This document shows positions 15,653 to 23,883 of a DNA stretch of 61,598 bases, in pieces; positions within the stretch are counted from its first letter, which is position 1, and every line of letters starts with the position of its first letter. Location of the stretch: contig NZ_LQPP01000077.1 of assembly GCF_002102345.1 (NCBI RefSeq), positions 1-61,598 of the forward strand, in the 5' to 3' direction. Position numbers and translations under genes: made by a program. Source of the stretch: Mycolicibacterium peregrinum (GTDB lineage: Bacteria > Actinomycetota > Actinomycetes > Mycobacteriales > Mycobacteriaceae). The notes under the pieces are model-generated. The model saw only the letters and a list, made by a program, of their open reading frames with translations, did no database searches and was not told the origin of the DNA.

Positions 15653-17152
15653 GTGTCCAACCTCGCCGGCAATCTGGTCGCGACTGCGCACGAATACGGA
15701 GCCCGGCCGGCCGTGAAGCTCGACGAATACGTGCTGTCCTACCGGCAGCTCTACGACCACGCTTCGGCTGTGGCCGGCGATCTGCGAACCCAAGGTGTGC
15801 TTCCCGGCGACCGGGTGGGTCTGGTGCTTCCCAACGTTCCGGCATACCCGGTGCTGTTTTACGGCGTACTCCTGGCGGGCGCGGTCGCAGTTCCCATGAA
15901 TCCGTTGCTCAGTGCACGTGAGGTCGAGTACTACCTCACCGACTCGGGTATGACGGCCGTGTACGGGTTGGAAGGCAGCGATTCCGTCGTGCCGGCCGCA
16001 GCGGAGAAAGTCGGAATTCGCTCGGTGTTGGTGCCTCCTACGGGTCCAATCAGCCTGTCCGGCACTCCAATCCATCAAGCGGTCGAGCGAACCGACAACG
16101 ATACTGCGGTGATCCTTTACACCTCGGGGACCACCGGGAAACCCAAGGGGGCAGAACTCACCCACCGGAACATGTCCTCCAACGCCGCGACGACAGTGGA
16201 CACATTGATCAACGTGGGCCCCGAAGACGTGATCCTCGGTTGCTTGCCACTGTTCCATGTCTTCGGCCTCACCTGCGGACTCAATGCCGCGGTCAAAGCA
16301 GGTGCTCTCCTCACGCTCGTTCCTCGCTTCGAGGCCGCTAAGGCATTGGAGGTCCTGGCCCGCGATCGAGTGACGGTTCTCGAAGGCGTGCCCACCATGT
16401 ACGCCGCGATGCTGCACTCATCCGACGCGGATAACACCGACATGTCCTCGCTCCGCACATGTATAACCGGCGGTGCACCTATGCCTGTCGAGATTCTCAA
16501 AGCGTTTGAGCGCAAGTTCAACTGCGAGATCTACGAAGGGTATGGGCTCTCAGAGACGGCGCCCATTGCCTGCTTCAACCAGCCGGGGCACCAGCGCAGA
16601 CCCGGCACCATCGGGATACCCGTACGGGGCTGCGCGCTGCGCATCGTCGACAACGGCGGCGAGGATGTTCCCGACGGCACACCTGGCGAGATCGCCATCC
16701 AGGGCGAAAATTTGATGAAGGGATACTGGAACCGACCTGACGCAACGGCCGAAGCCATCCCCGATGGCTGGTTTCGTACCGGGGACATCGCCGTTCGCGA
16801 TAGCCACGGGTACTACACCATCGTCGACCGGAAGAAAGATCTGATCATCCGGGGTGGGTACAACGTGTATCCCCGCGAAGTTGAGGAAGTGCTCTACGAA
16901 CATCCTGCTGTCGCTGAAGCTGCGGTGATCGGAATCAAACACGCAGACCTCGGTGAGGAGATCGGCGCGGCCGTTGCCCTCAAGCGTGGGGCGCACGCAG
17001 AAGCTGGCGAACTGAAGGCGTTCGTACGAGATCGCCTCGCCGCGTACAAATACCCCCGCGAAATCTGGTTCGTCGACTCCGTGCCCAAAGGCCCGACCGG
17101 CAAGATCCTCCGACGCGAAGTGCAACCGCCCAACCTCACCGGGACAAGGTGA
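15653..17152 (+). CDS. Acyl-CoA synthetase (AMP-forming)
   Basis: This is a 499-residue member of the ANL superfamily that activates a carboxylic acid to an acyl-CoA through an acyl-adenylate. The P-loop is YTSGTTGKPKGAE (about 160-172), the A5 motif GYGLSETAP, the A7 motif WFRTGDIA and the C-terminal catalytic Lys in PTGKILRRE. The length fits the fatty-acid/aryl-acid ligase group. With the ALDH, SDR and reductase around it, it probably activates the acid generated by this pathway. The start is GTG at 15653, preceded by TAGGAG. Confidence 0.85.
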   Translation: MSNLAGNLVATAHEYGARPAVKLDEYVLSYRQLYDHASAVAGDLRTQGVLPGDRVGLVLPNVPAYPVLFYGVLLAGAVAVPMNPLLSAREVEYYLTDSGMTAVYGLEGSDSVVPAAAEKVGIRSVLVPPTGPISLSGTPIHQAVERTDNDTAVILYTSGTTGKPKGAELTHRNMSSNAATTVDTLINVGPEDVILGCLPLFHVFGLTCGLNAAVKAGALLTLVPRFEAAKALEVLARDRVTVLEGVPTMYAAMLHSSDADNTDMSSLRTCITGGAPMPVEILKAFERKFNCEIYEGYGLSETAPIACFNQPGHQRRPGTIGIPVRGCALRIVDNGGEDVPDGTPGEIAIQGENLMKGYWNRPDATAEAIPDGWFRTGDIAVRDSHGYYTIVDRKKDLIIRGGYNVYPREVEEVLYEHPAVAEAAVIGIKHADLGEEIGAAVALKRGAHAEAGELKAFVRDRLAAYKYPREIWFVDSVPKGPTGKILRREVQPPNLTGTR

Positions 17153-17233
17153 GCACTACGCCTTTGCGAGATCATCCGATACTGCGGCGGTGGGGCGGCC
17201 GAACCAGCGCCTGCAGCGATCCACGTCGTCGCC

Positions 17234-17273
17234 GCGCCGCCCAACCCGCGTCTAACCACTGGTTGGGCGGCGC
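17234..17273. terminator. Bidirectional terminator hairpin
   Basis: A 13-bp perfect GC-rich stem (17234-17246 pairing with 17261-17273) with a 14-nt loop lies between two convergent genes: the acyl-CoA ligase ending at 17152 and the MDR reductase ending at 17295. Confidence 0.75.
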
Positions 17274-17294
17274 ACTGTTCTGTTCCCTGATGGG

Positions 17295-18332
17295 CTAGGG
17301 GAGCGGTGCGACCTGGACGACCGTCTTGCCGCGCGCACCGCCGGAAAGTGCCTGATTGAGGGTTTCCCGAGCACTTTCCAGACCTTCGATGACGGTTTCG
17401 TCGTACATGACCGCGCCCTCGCCCAGCGCCGCGGCGAGTTTGCCGATGATCTCGCCGTACCGCTCGATGTGGTCGGTGACGATGAACCCCCGCAGGGTGG
17501 CTCGCTGCATGAGCAACTGATTTGCGTTGCGCAGGCCCGGTTGACCTCCGTCGTCGTTGTAGGTGTCGTACTCCGAGATCAGTCCACACAGCGCTACTCG
17601 TGCACCGACGTTTAACCGGCCCAGGACGTAATCCATGATCGGGCCGCCCACGTTCTCGAAGTCGACGTCAATGCCGTCGGGGGTCGCCTCGTCGAGTTGC
17701 TCGCGCCAGTCGTCCGCGTGCCGGTCTACGCATGCGTCGAAGCCCAGTTCCTCCACCAGGTGCCGGCACTTCTCAGCTCCGCCGGCGATGCCGACCACGC
17801 GGGCGCCTCGCTGCTTGGCCAGCTGTCCAGCGATCGAACCGACGGCACCGGCCGCGGCGGAAACGACAACCGTCTCGCCGGGCTGCGGATCGCCCAGCTC
17901 GATACCGATGAACGCTGAAATGCCGGTGTGGCCAAGTACTCCCAGGAACGCCGAAAGCGGCGCCGGCAGTGGGTCGGGCAGCACTGTGAATGGAAACTCC
18001 AGAACGGAATCGTCAGCGACACAGTATTCTTGCCAGCCGGTGAAGCCGAGGACGAATGCGCCTACCGGCAGATCGTCTCGCCGGCTTTCGATCACTTGTC
18101 CCACTCCGAGACCTCGCATCACGGCGCCCAACTCGACCGGCGGGATGTAGGAACGCAACTGGCTCATCCAGACACGGTTCGTGGGGTCGAGCGACAGGTA
18201 CAGCGTGCGGATCAACGCCTGCCCCTCTGCAATATCGGGGATGGTCTCCTCGACCCACTTGAGATCTTGTTCGGTGACCTGGCCTTGCGGCCGCTTCTGC
18301 AGACGAAACAGCCGGTTGGTGGGTGTTTTCAT
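17295..18332 (-). CDS. NADP-dependent MDR oxidoreductase (2-alkenal/prostaglandin reductase type)
   Basis: This is a 345-residue zinc-independent medium-chain reductase. The N-terminal part has LYLSLDPTNRVWM and FVLGFTGWQEYC; the nucleotide site is VVSAAAGAVGSIAGQLAKQRGARVVG (about 150-175). The ENVGGPIMDYVL element is typical of the CurA/leukotriene B4 dehydrogenase-like family, which reduces alpha,beta-unsaturated ketones or aldehydes. The ATG at 18332 has GAGGATT upstream; longer frames to 18701 would cross the divergent promoter region. It is controlled by promoter P5. Confidence 0.85.
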   Translation of the reverse strand: MKTPTNRLFRLQKRPQGQVTEQDLKWVEETIPDIAEGQALIRTLYLSLDPTNRVWMSQLRSYIPPVELGAVMRGLGVGQVIESRRDDLPVGAFVLGFTGWQEYCVADDSVLEFPFTVLPDPLPAPLSAFLGVLGHTGISAFIGIELGDPQPGETVVVSAAAGAVGSIAGQLAKQRGARVVGIAGGAEKCRHLVEELGFDACVDRHADDWREQLDEATPDGIDVDFENVGGPIMDYVLGRLNVGARVALCGLISEYDTYNDDGGQPGLRNANQLLMQRATLRGFIVTDHIERYGEIIGKLAAALGEGAVMYDETVIEGLESARETLNQALSGGARGKTVVQVAPLP

Positions 18333-18423
18333 GGTGAATCCTCGTTGTCGGCGGTGGCGGGAATCGTGGTCATCGGGGCGCGTAAACACCTCATCCGCAG
18401 AGTTCGCGGCAAGACCCGCAGTG

Positions 18424-18462
18424 ATTTTAAACTCGACGTCGTCGGTAATCAACGATCTGTCG
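18424..18462 (-). promoter_or_regulatory. Promoter P5 with shared 25-bp motif (MDR reductase)
   Basis: On the minus strand, 18462-18438 carries the motif, with TTGATT at 18452-18447, a 17-nt spacer and TAAAAT at 18429-18424. It is the best -10 box of the five promoters. Confidence 0.7.
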
Positions 18463-18527
18463 ATTTTATGGGAGATTCTTCGGTGGACAGCCACGAGACA
18501 TGTTCCGCAACAACGAGGCAATAATCT

Positions 18528-18566
18528 CGACAGACTGTTGACTATTAACGACGTATGGTGCACTCT
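18528..18566 (+). promoter_or_regulatory. Promoter P4 with shared 25-bp motif (SnoaL/DUF3237-B operon)
   Basis: The motif at 18528-18552 contains TTGACT (18538-18543) followed after 17 nt by CACTCT (18561-18566). It is divergent from P5, with the two motifs 65 bp apart. Confidence 0.65.
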
Positions 18567-18619
18567 CGGTTTTGGCATCCGACTGTGACGGCAGTCGACC
18601 GAGAGATGGAGGCGGGCGC

Positions 18620-19102
18620 ATGAGCGTACAAACGGACAACCGCGCGACGGTTGAGCGATTCTGGGGGGCCCTCGATGACGGTCCTCCTCGTGGCGAGGCA
18701 CTGGAGACGTGGAAGGACAACTTTGCGCAGGACGCCGTCTGGGAGATGCCCTTCGCTCCTGAGCCGCTCGCCGATACCGTGCCCGGCCGGCACCTGATCG
18801 GTCATTTCATCGACTGGTTCTTCGCTTCGGTGCCCGACCTTCGGATCGATTCGCTGACCGTGCACGACACGACCGACCCGGAGCTCTTCATCCTGGAGCT
18901 GCACGGAAAGGCGACGGTCACGCAGACCGGCAAGATCTACGCCAATACCTATTGCACCCATATGCGGATCCGGGACGGCAAGGTTGTGCTGATCCGCGAG
19001 TACTTCAATCCCAATGTTGTGCTCGAGGCCTTTGGCCGCGACGTGATCGCCGAGGGCATGTCAGCTGTGATGGCAGCCGCCGGAGTGGGGGCTGCCCAGT
19101 GA
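18620..19102 (+). CDS. SnoaL-like / NTF2-fold family protein
   Basis: A 160-residue alpha+beta-barrel protein with the pattern of SnoaL/ketosteroid-isomerase-like proteins: an N-terminal helix (NRATVERFWGALDD), VWEMPFAPEP, a GRHLIGHFIDWFF helix and final strands MRIRDGKVVLIREYFNP. Such proteins bind or isomerise cyclic substrates or act as hydratases; the function is not fixed by sequence. The ATG at 18620 has GGAGG upstream. It shares a GTGA overlap with DUF3237 copy B. Confidence 0.75.
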   Translation: MSVQTDNRATVERFWGALDDGPPRGEALETWKDNFAQDAVWEMPFAPEPLADTVPGRHLIGHFIDWFFASVPDLRIDSLTVHDTTDPELFILELHGKATVTQTGKIYANTYCTHMRIRDGKVVLIREYFNPNVVLEAFGRDVIAEGMSAVMAAAGVGAAQ

Positions 19103-19557
19103 AGCTGGAGCCGGAGTTCAGCTACACCGCAGAGCTGGCCGAACCCCAGATCGTCGGTCCAGGCCCTTACGGGCTGCGCCAAGTCCTGGCCGTCACGGGA
19201 GGCAAAGTCACCGGAAACCGATTCCGCGGCACCGCCGCCCCCGGCGGCGGGGACTGGCTACTGGCCGGCGAAGACGGCTACGGCCGACTCGATGTGCGCG
19301 CCCAGTTCTACACCGACGACGGCGCCGTCATCTACATGAGCTACCAAGGCCTGGTAGAGGTCAACGAAGCCGCCGCAGGCGCCCTCGGCGGCGCCAGCAG
19401 CGGCACCGACTTCGGCGACCACTACTTCGTCACCACCCCACGCCTGGAATCCGGAGACCCCAAATACGCCTGGGTCAACCAAAGCATCTTCGTCGGACAA
19501 GGACGCATCCAACCCGGACCCGTCGTCGAATTCCAAGTCTTCCGAGTCGTTATCTGA
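19099..19557 (+). CDS. DUF3237 family protein, copy B
   Basis: This is the 152-residue twin of copy A. Only codons 2-3 and the last two codons differ, and the final residues are VVI here against VVA in copy A. It is translationally coupled to the SnoaL-like gene by a 4-nt overlap, whereas copy A is coupled to the HSL esterase. The same protein is therefore made from two operons with opposite orientation. The mosaic ends suggest a conversion tract confined to the gene itself. Confidence 0.85.
   Translation: MKLEPEFSYTAELAEPQIVGPGPYGLRQVLAVTGGKVTGNRFRGTAAPGGGDWLLAGEDGYGRLDVRAQFYTDDGAVIYMSYQGLVEVNEAAAGALGGASSGTDFGDHYFVTTPRLESGDPKYAWVNQSIFVGQGRIQPGPVVEFQVFRVVI
19099..19557 (+). repeat. Arm B of the 446-nt perfect inverted repeat
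   Basis: Positions 19106-19551 are the exact reverse complement of 10914-10469. See arm A. Confidence 0.9.
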
Positions 19558-19585
19558 CCGGCAGGCTGGCGGCGAATAGATAAGG

Positions 19586-19644
19586 TCAACGCCGACATCG
19601 GGCGGGGCGTTCCATTCGATCCTGGCCGCGATTGTCGGCGTTGA
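19586..19644. repeat. 12-bp inverted repeat downstream of DUF3237-B
   Basis: TCAACGCCGACA (19586-19597) and its perfect complement (19633-19644) are separated by 35 nt. It could serve as a terminator for the SnoaL/DUF3237 operon, but the long loop makes this uncertain. Confidence 0.4.
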
Positions 19645-19758
19645 GCCGGCGCCCTGTGGTGTGGGTACCGACCGCGCTGCGCCAGATTTCGACCAGACGG
19701 GGGTAGTCGTCAGGTGTGCGTGCTGCCGCAGGACAACGTTGTTGTTGCTCGTAGGCAT
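19645..19758 (-). pseudogene. GNAT acetyltransferase 5' remnant
   Basis: From an ATG at 19758 the minus strand reads SNNNVVLRQ, then, after a 2-nt frame change, RTPDDYPRLVEIWRSAVGTH. Together these match the usual N-terminus of a GNAT acetyltransferase (VVLR-x-ATPDDYPRLVEIWRSAV). Nothing of the acetyl-CoA site remains. I read it as a frameshifted and truncated relic beside the recombination-prone repeat. Confidence 0.5.
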
Positions 19759-19808
19759 CGCAGTTGGCGTCGCGAAAACTAGTTTGCCGTGGCTAATAGG
19801 GTTGCTGC

Positions 19809-21479
19809 GTGGCCCATCTCGACGTGTCAAGGATCAGCTACGGCCTACCGGATGGCCGTCCGCTTCTCAACAATGTCTCGCTGCGCGTCGGCGAAGGGGA
19901 GCGCGTCGCACTGATCGGCGCCAATGGTGCGGGCAAGTCGACTCTGCTGAAGATCGTGCTCGGGGAGATCGAATCCGACGAGGGTTCGATCGTCCGCTCC
20001 GGTGGCGTCGGAGTGATGCGGCAGTTCATCGAAGGTGACTCCGTGCGGGATCTGCTCCTGAGCGTCGCCCCGCCGCCCGTGGTCGAAGCCGCGAGAAGAG
20101 TCGACCGTGCCGAGCAGAGCATGCTTGAGACGGCTACCGAAGCGTCACAGATGAGGTATGCGAACGCGCTGACGGCATGGGGCGAAGCCGGCGGCTACGA
20201 GATCGAAGTGTTCTGGGACGTCTGCACCGACGCGGCGCTCGGTATCCCATACGACCGGGCGGCATCTCGTCGGGTGGAGACGCTGTCGGGTGGTGAGCAG
20301 AAGCGCCTCGTGCTTGAGGCCCTGCTGCGTGGCACCGACGGACTCCTCATCCTCGACGAACCGGACAACTTCCTCGATGTGCCCGGCAAGCGCTGGCTCG
20401 AGGACCGCCTGCTGGAGTCCGAGAAGGGCGTCCTCTTCGTGAGCCACGATCGTGAACTTCTGGCACGTTCGGCGACCGCCGTCGTCACCCTGGAGCTCGG
20501 CGCTGCAGGAAGCACCGCATGGACCCACCCGGGGAGCTTCGAGACCTATCACGCGGCTCGCGAAGCCCGCTTTGAGCGGCTTGACGAGTTGCGCCGCCGC
20601 TGGGACGAAGAACACGCGAAGCTCAAGGCCCTGGTGCTGATGTACAAGCAGAAGGCCGCCTACAACGATGGGATGGCGTCTCGGTATCAGGCTGCCCAGA
20701 CACGTCTCCAGCGCTTCGAAACGGCGGGACCTCCGCACGAACTCCCGCGTGAGCAGCGATTCCAGATGCGGCTCGCCGGCGGGCGAACCGGTAAGCGGGC
20801 GGTGGTGTGCGACCAGTTGGAGCTCGTTGGTCTCATGTTTCCGTTCGATGCCGAGGCTTGGTATGGCGACCGAATAGCTGTTCTCGGGGCCAACGGATCG
20901 GGCAAGTCGCATTTCCTCCGGCTGCTGGCGGCCGGCGGGACCGACCCGGAACCTGAGCATGAGCCCTGTGGCGATCTTCCGATTGAGCCCGTTGAGTTCG
21001 AGGGCCGCGCCAGACTAGGTGCTCGAGTCCGGCCTGGGTGGTTTGCACAGACCCAGCGTCGACCCGATCTGGCGGGCCGGACCCTTCTGGAGGTCCTGCA
21101 CCACGGAGACGGCCGCAGGGAAGGGCGCGACCGTGAGTCCGCCACGCGTGCGCTGGCCCGCTATGAGCTCGCTCATGCTGCGGAGCAAGTCTTTGACTCA
21201 CTGTCCGGCGGGCAGCAGGCGCGATTCCAGATCCTGCTGCTCGAGCTCGGCGGTGCCACGCTGCTGTTGCTCGACGAGCCCACCGACCACCTCGACCTGG
21301 AATCGGCAGAGGCGCTGCAGCAGGCGATCGCCGCATTCGAGGGCACGGTCATCGCCGTGACACACGATCGTTGGTTCGCCCGCGACTTCGACCGATTCTG
21401 GATCTTCCAAGCAGACGGAGAAGTCGTCGAATCGTCGGTACCGGTGTGGGACGAAGGTCGCGTTCTCCGTCTGAGGTGA
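19809..21479 (+). CDS. ABC-F family ATP-binding protein
   Basis: A 556-residue tandem ABC ATPase with no membrane domain. First half: Walker A GANGAGKST, signature LSGGEQKR, Walker B LILDEPDNFLD. Second half: Walker A GANGSGKSH, signature LSGGQQAR, Walker B LLLDEPTDHLD. The linker (about 230-300) is charged and helical, as in ABC-F proteins that act at the ribosomal E-site in translation control or antibiotic resistance. The first Walker B has Asp-Asn where Thr-Asp is common. The start is GTG at 19809. Confidence 0.85.
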   Translation: MAHLDVSRISYGLPDGRPLLNNVSLRVGEGERVALIGANGAGKSTLLKIVLGEIESDEGSIVRSGGVGVMRQFIEGDSVRDLLLSVAPPPVVEAARRVDRAEQSMLETATEASQMRYANALTAWGEAGGYEIEVFWDVCTDAALGIPYDRAASRRVETLSGGEQKRLVLEALLRGTDGLLILDEPDNFLDVPGKRWLEDRLLESEKGVLFVSHDRELLARSATAVVTLELGAAGSTAWTHPGSFETYHAAREARFERLDELRRRWDEEHAKLKALVLMYKQKAAYNDGMASRYQAAQTRLQRFETAGPPHELPREQRFQMRLAGGRTGKRAVVCDQLELVGLMFPFDAEAWYGDRIAVLGANGSGKSHFLRLLAAGGTDPEPEHEPCGDLPIEPVEFEGRARLGARVRPGWFAQTQRRPDLAGRTLLEVLHHGDGRREGRDRESATRALARYELAHAAEQVFDSLSGGQQARFQILLLELGGATLLLLDEPTDHLDLESAEALQQAIAAFEGTVIAVTHDRWFARDFDRFWIFQADGEVVESSVPVWDEGRVLRLR

Positions 21480-21516
21480 TGGCGCCGAGGATTCCGCAGA
21501 GTGCCGACGCCCGTGC

Positions 21517-22371
21517 TCAGAGGGCGCGGCACGCCCTGAGGTAGCTGAGGAACGACGCCTGCAGGCCGGTCACGTGCGTTTCGCGCAGGATCTCGCTGGT
21601 GACCGATTCGTTGCGAGACTTGAGGCGGTGAAGGACGGTGGCCGTGTTTTTCGCGAGGCTTTGGTAGACGGCCAGGTCCCCGAGAAGCTCTCTGTCGTTG
21701 AGGGTTACGTGAAGATTGGTGGCGAGGCGGGTGTCGCCAAGCTGGTGGAGCTGGGCGAAGATCTGACTGTCTTCACTGATCACGCCGGGGCTACCGGCTC
21801 CGATGCTCTCGAAGAGGGTGCTGCCGTTGAGCCAGGTGTAGAGAGCGAAAAGTCCGCCGTAGGAGTAGCCGAAAAGCCCGTGACCGCTTGCGGCAGTGCC
21901 ATAGTCGTGTGAGATCCGCGGATGTAGTTCCGCGGTAAGGAATCTCAGGAAATCGTCGGCGTGGGTGTTGCGCAGTTCGGCGAGGTAGGCGTCAGCTTCT
22001 TCGCGTGTCCTCGCGCCCATTTCCACTCCCAGCTCCAGGGCGTCGATGAGCTCCTGGGCGATGGGCTCGCCGGGCGGCACGAAGTCTCTGTTGCGGAGCC
22101 GGTCCCAGTCCTGCGCTTCCTCACCCGCGTACCCGACGCTGACCTGGATGTAGGGCTGGATCTGCTGCATGGGATCCATCTGGGTGACGATCAGCGGAGC
22201 CGTCAGGCCCACGGCAAAGTTGCCGTCGAGCACGTACACGATGGGCGCTTGTGTTGTGGCGCGGTCGTAGTCGGGTGGGGTGGTAACCCAGACGCCGTGG
22301 TCATGCCCACCGCTGGAACGCATCTCGAAGTAGTCGGTGTCCGCGAGACAGCCGTGCCACATGGCGCTCAT
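21517..22371 (-). CDS. Alpha/beta hydrolase, enterochelin/bacillibactin esterase-like
   Basis: A 284-residue esterase of the COG2819 type (IroE/BesA-like). It begins with a beta-rich segment ending WVTTPPDYD, then VYVLDGNFAVG, and the nucleophile elbow GYSYGGLFALY (Ser in GYSYG). The His is probably in THVTG near the C-terminus. No siderophore gene is nearby, so a general ester substrate is as likely as a ferric siderophore. It is divergent from a TetR gene, with the double palindrome 22421-22456 between them. Confidence 0.75.
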   Translation of the reverse strand: MSAMWHGCLADTDYFEMRSSGGHDHGVWVTTPPDYDRATTQAPIVYVLDGNFAVGLTAPLIVTQMDPMQQIQPYIQVSVGYAGEEAQDWDRLRNRDFVPPGEPIAQELIDALELGVEMGARTREEADAYLAELRNTHADDFLRFLTAELHPRISHDYGTAASGHGLFGYSYGGLFALYTWLNGSTLFESIGAGSPGVISEDSQIFAQLHQLGDTRLATNLHVTLNDRELLGDLAVYQSLAKNTATVLHRLKSRNESVTSEILRETHVTGLQASFLSYLRACRAL

Positions 22372-22420
22372 CGAAGGTCCTTCACAACTTGGCCGGCGCG
22401 CCGCGGCGCACTCAGCGGGA

Positions 22421-22456
22421 TTTATCCATTGGAAAAAGTATTATCCAATGGATAAA
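22421..22456. promoter_or_regulatory. TetR operator: perfect 13-bp inverted repeat
   Basis: TTTATCCATTGGA (22421-22433) and its exact complement (22444-22456) flank a 10-nt spacer. Each arm is itself nearly symmetrical (TTATCCA-TGGATAA), so two dimers could bind. It lies between the divergent esterase and TetR genes, 9 nt before the TetR start. Confidence 0.75.
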
Positions 22457-22464
22457 GTGTCGGA

Positions 22465-23034
22465 GTGACCTTGTCAAGCGCGGAAGCCAACGGCGACGCA
22501 CGCGAGCGCCTTCTTGCGAGGCTTCTCGCGGCCTTCGGGGAGTCGCTTCCCTCGCCGGAGATGTCGCTGCGTGAGGTCGCCGCCCGGGCCGAGACCAGCC
22601 ACGCCCTGCTGCGGTACCACTTCGGGTCGCTCTCGGGCGTCTTGGCGGCGATGCTCAAGGTGCAGCGATCTCGTGACAACGAGGTGTTTTTCGAGACCGC
22701 CCAGCACGGCACCTTCGGCGATCTCGTCGCGGCGATCTGGCGGGCCTACACTCGCCCGGAGCGGCTGTCGCGTATCCGCGGGTTCTTTCACGTCGTAGGA
22801 CTTGCCGCATACAGCCCAGGGGACTTTCGTGAGTTCATCGACTCGCTCGACGACCTGACCATGATGCTGGCATCGCTCGCGGAACGCGACGGCCGTGACG
22901 CCGAGGAGGCGCTGAACATGGCCACCGTGGCCGTCGCCGCGCTGCGTGGGCTGCTCTTGCGTAAAGTTCTGACTCCAGCCGGCCAGGCGGAAGACGCGGT
23001 TGCCCTGATCCTGCGCTTGACCGAGGTCCGTTGA
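22465..23034 (+). CDS. TetR family transcriptional regulator
   Basis: A 189-residue TetR with the HTH at MSLREVAARAETSHALLRYHFGSLSGVL (about 34-61). The ligand domain is all-helical and of normal length. The GTG start at 22465 lies directly beside the 36-nt palindromic operator, so autoregulation and repression of the divergent esterase are likely. Confidence 0.85.
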   Translation: MTLSSAEANGDARERLLARLLAAFGESLPSPEMSLREVAARAETSHALLRYHFGSLSGVLAAMLKVQRSRDNEVFFETAQHGTFGDLVAAIWRAYTRPERLSRIRGFFHVVGLAAYSPGDFREFIDSLDDLTMMLASLAERDGRDAEEALNMATVAVAALRGLLLRKVLTPAGQAEDAVALILRLTEVR

Positions 23035-23204
23035 CTGGCTTTCCGAGGGACTTCTGTCCGACAACCCGGCGTCAGAGTGTCAATGATTCCGGTGAGTTCG
23101 TTACATAACGTAGCCCCGGCCTCGTCGGCGCGCGGCCTAAGGTCTGCGTTGTGCGCGACGAGAGCGCACCGCAAGAGCGTCAGTTCGTCCGTAAAGGTTG
23201 CTTC

Positions 23205-23351
23205 ATGAGTGGTGTTCTAGAGCGGCTGCAAACTGCCATGTATATAACGCTCACGGCAGCGTTCTTGGGGCTGACACTCTCGGCTCTCGTCGCGGTCCTC
23301 GTCGCTGCCGCGCCTCTCAAGCTCTTGGCATTGATCAACAGACAAGCTTGA
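23205..23351 (+). CDS. Small hydrophobic protein (hypothetical)
   Basis: The 48-residue frame from the ATG at 23205 has a single long transmembrane stretch (TAAFLGLTLSALVAVLVAAA) and short polar ends. It has no known family. The gene is followed by a good terminator hairpin at 23377-23411, which supports a transcribed unit. The frame is also open upstream to 23151, but the shorter start leaves room for an AAAGG ribosome site. Confidence 0.4.
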   Translation: MSGVLERLQTAMYITLTAAFLGLTLSALVAVLVAAAPLKLLALINRQA

Positions 23352-23376
23352 TCGGTTCTCGTCAAGTTCCGGGCGA

Positions 23377-23411
23377 GAGATAGCCCAACCCGCAGGGGGC
23401 TGGGCTATCTC
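23377..23411. terminator. Bidirectional terminator hairpin
   Basis: An 11-bp perfect stem (GAGATAGCCCA at 23377-23387 with 23401-23411) and a G/C-rich loop lie between the small membrane protein gene and the convergent CsbD gene. Confidence 0.75.
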
Positions 23412-23424
23412 AAACATGCCCGAA

Positions 23425-23667
23425 TTACGGCCGCTGGTAAGCCTCTTGCCGCTTCTCGGCCGCCTTGGCTCCGGCCCGTGCCGCCTCTGCCTCGGCCTCC
23501 TTCTTCGCGACGTCCCTTTGAGCATCGGCCTTGTCTTGCTGAGCTTTGCCCTCGCGAACCAGATCGTCGCGACCGGTCACGGTGCCTACAGCTTCCTTGG
23601 CCTTGCCCTTGACATCCTCGACGACGGATTTGATGCCTTCTTCGGGACCTGAGTTCTTCTCGGTCAT
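23425..23667 (-). CDS. CsbD family stress-response protein
   Basis: This is an 80-residue, highly charged, disordered protein with the CsbD core GIKSVVEDVKGKAKEAVGTVTGRDDLVREGKAQQDKADAQRDVAK. Such proteins accumulate in general or envelope stress; the molecular role is unknown. A C-terminal Ala/Glu/Lys-rich tail extends the family core. The ATG at 23667 has GGAAGG upstream. Confidence 0.85.
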   Translation of the reverse strand: MTEKNSGPEEGIKSVVEDVKGKAKEAVGTVTGRDDLVREGKAQQDKADAQRDVAKKEAEAEAARAGAKAAEKRQEAYQRP

Positions 23668-23883
23668 GCTTGCCTTCCGTTCCTGGTGTTTGGTGGTTCC
23701 ACGAGGCCTCGGCCTCTCCAAGCGGCAGCAGGATTGCCCAAATGGCGTCGTAGTAAACGGCGGCCTATTCGGCTGCGACGGGATTCACACTGCTGCCGGC
23801 GATTTCCTCGACGTTCCGCCAACTGCCGGCAACTGCCAGGGCATCCCGATTACCCCGCCGCTGTTCTGGGTACGTACACCGCC

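Noticed and set aside
19558..19808. A new small protein gene on the plus strand before the ABC-F gene.
   Set aside because: The plus-strand frame is the antisense of the GNAT relic; no ribosome site or conserved pattern.
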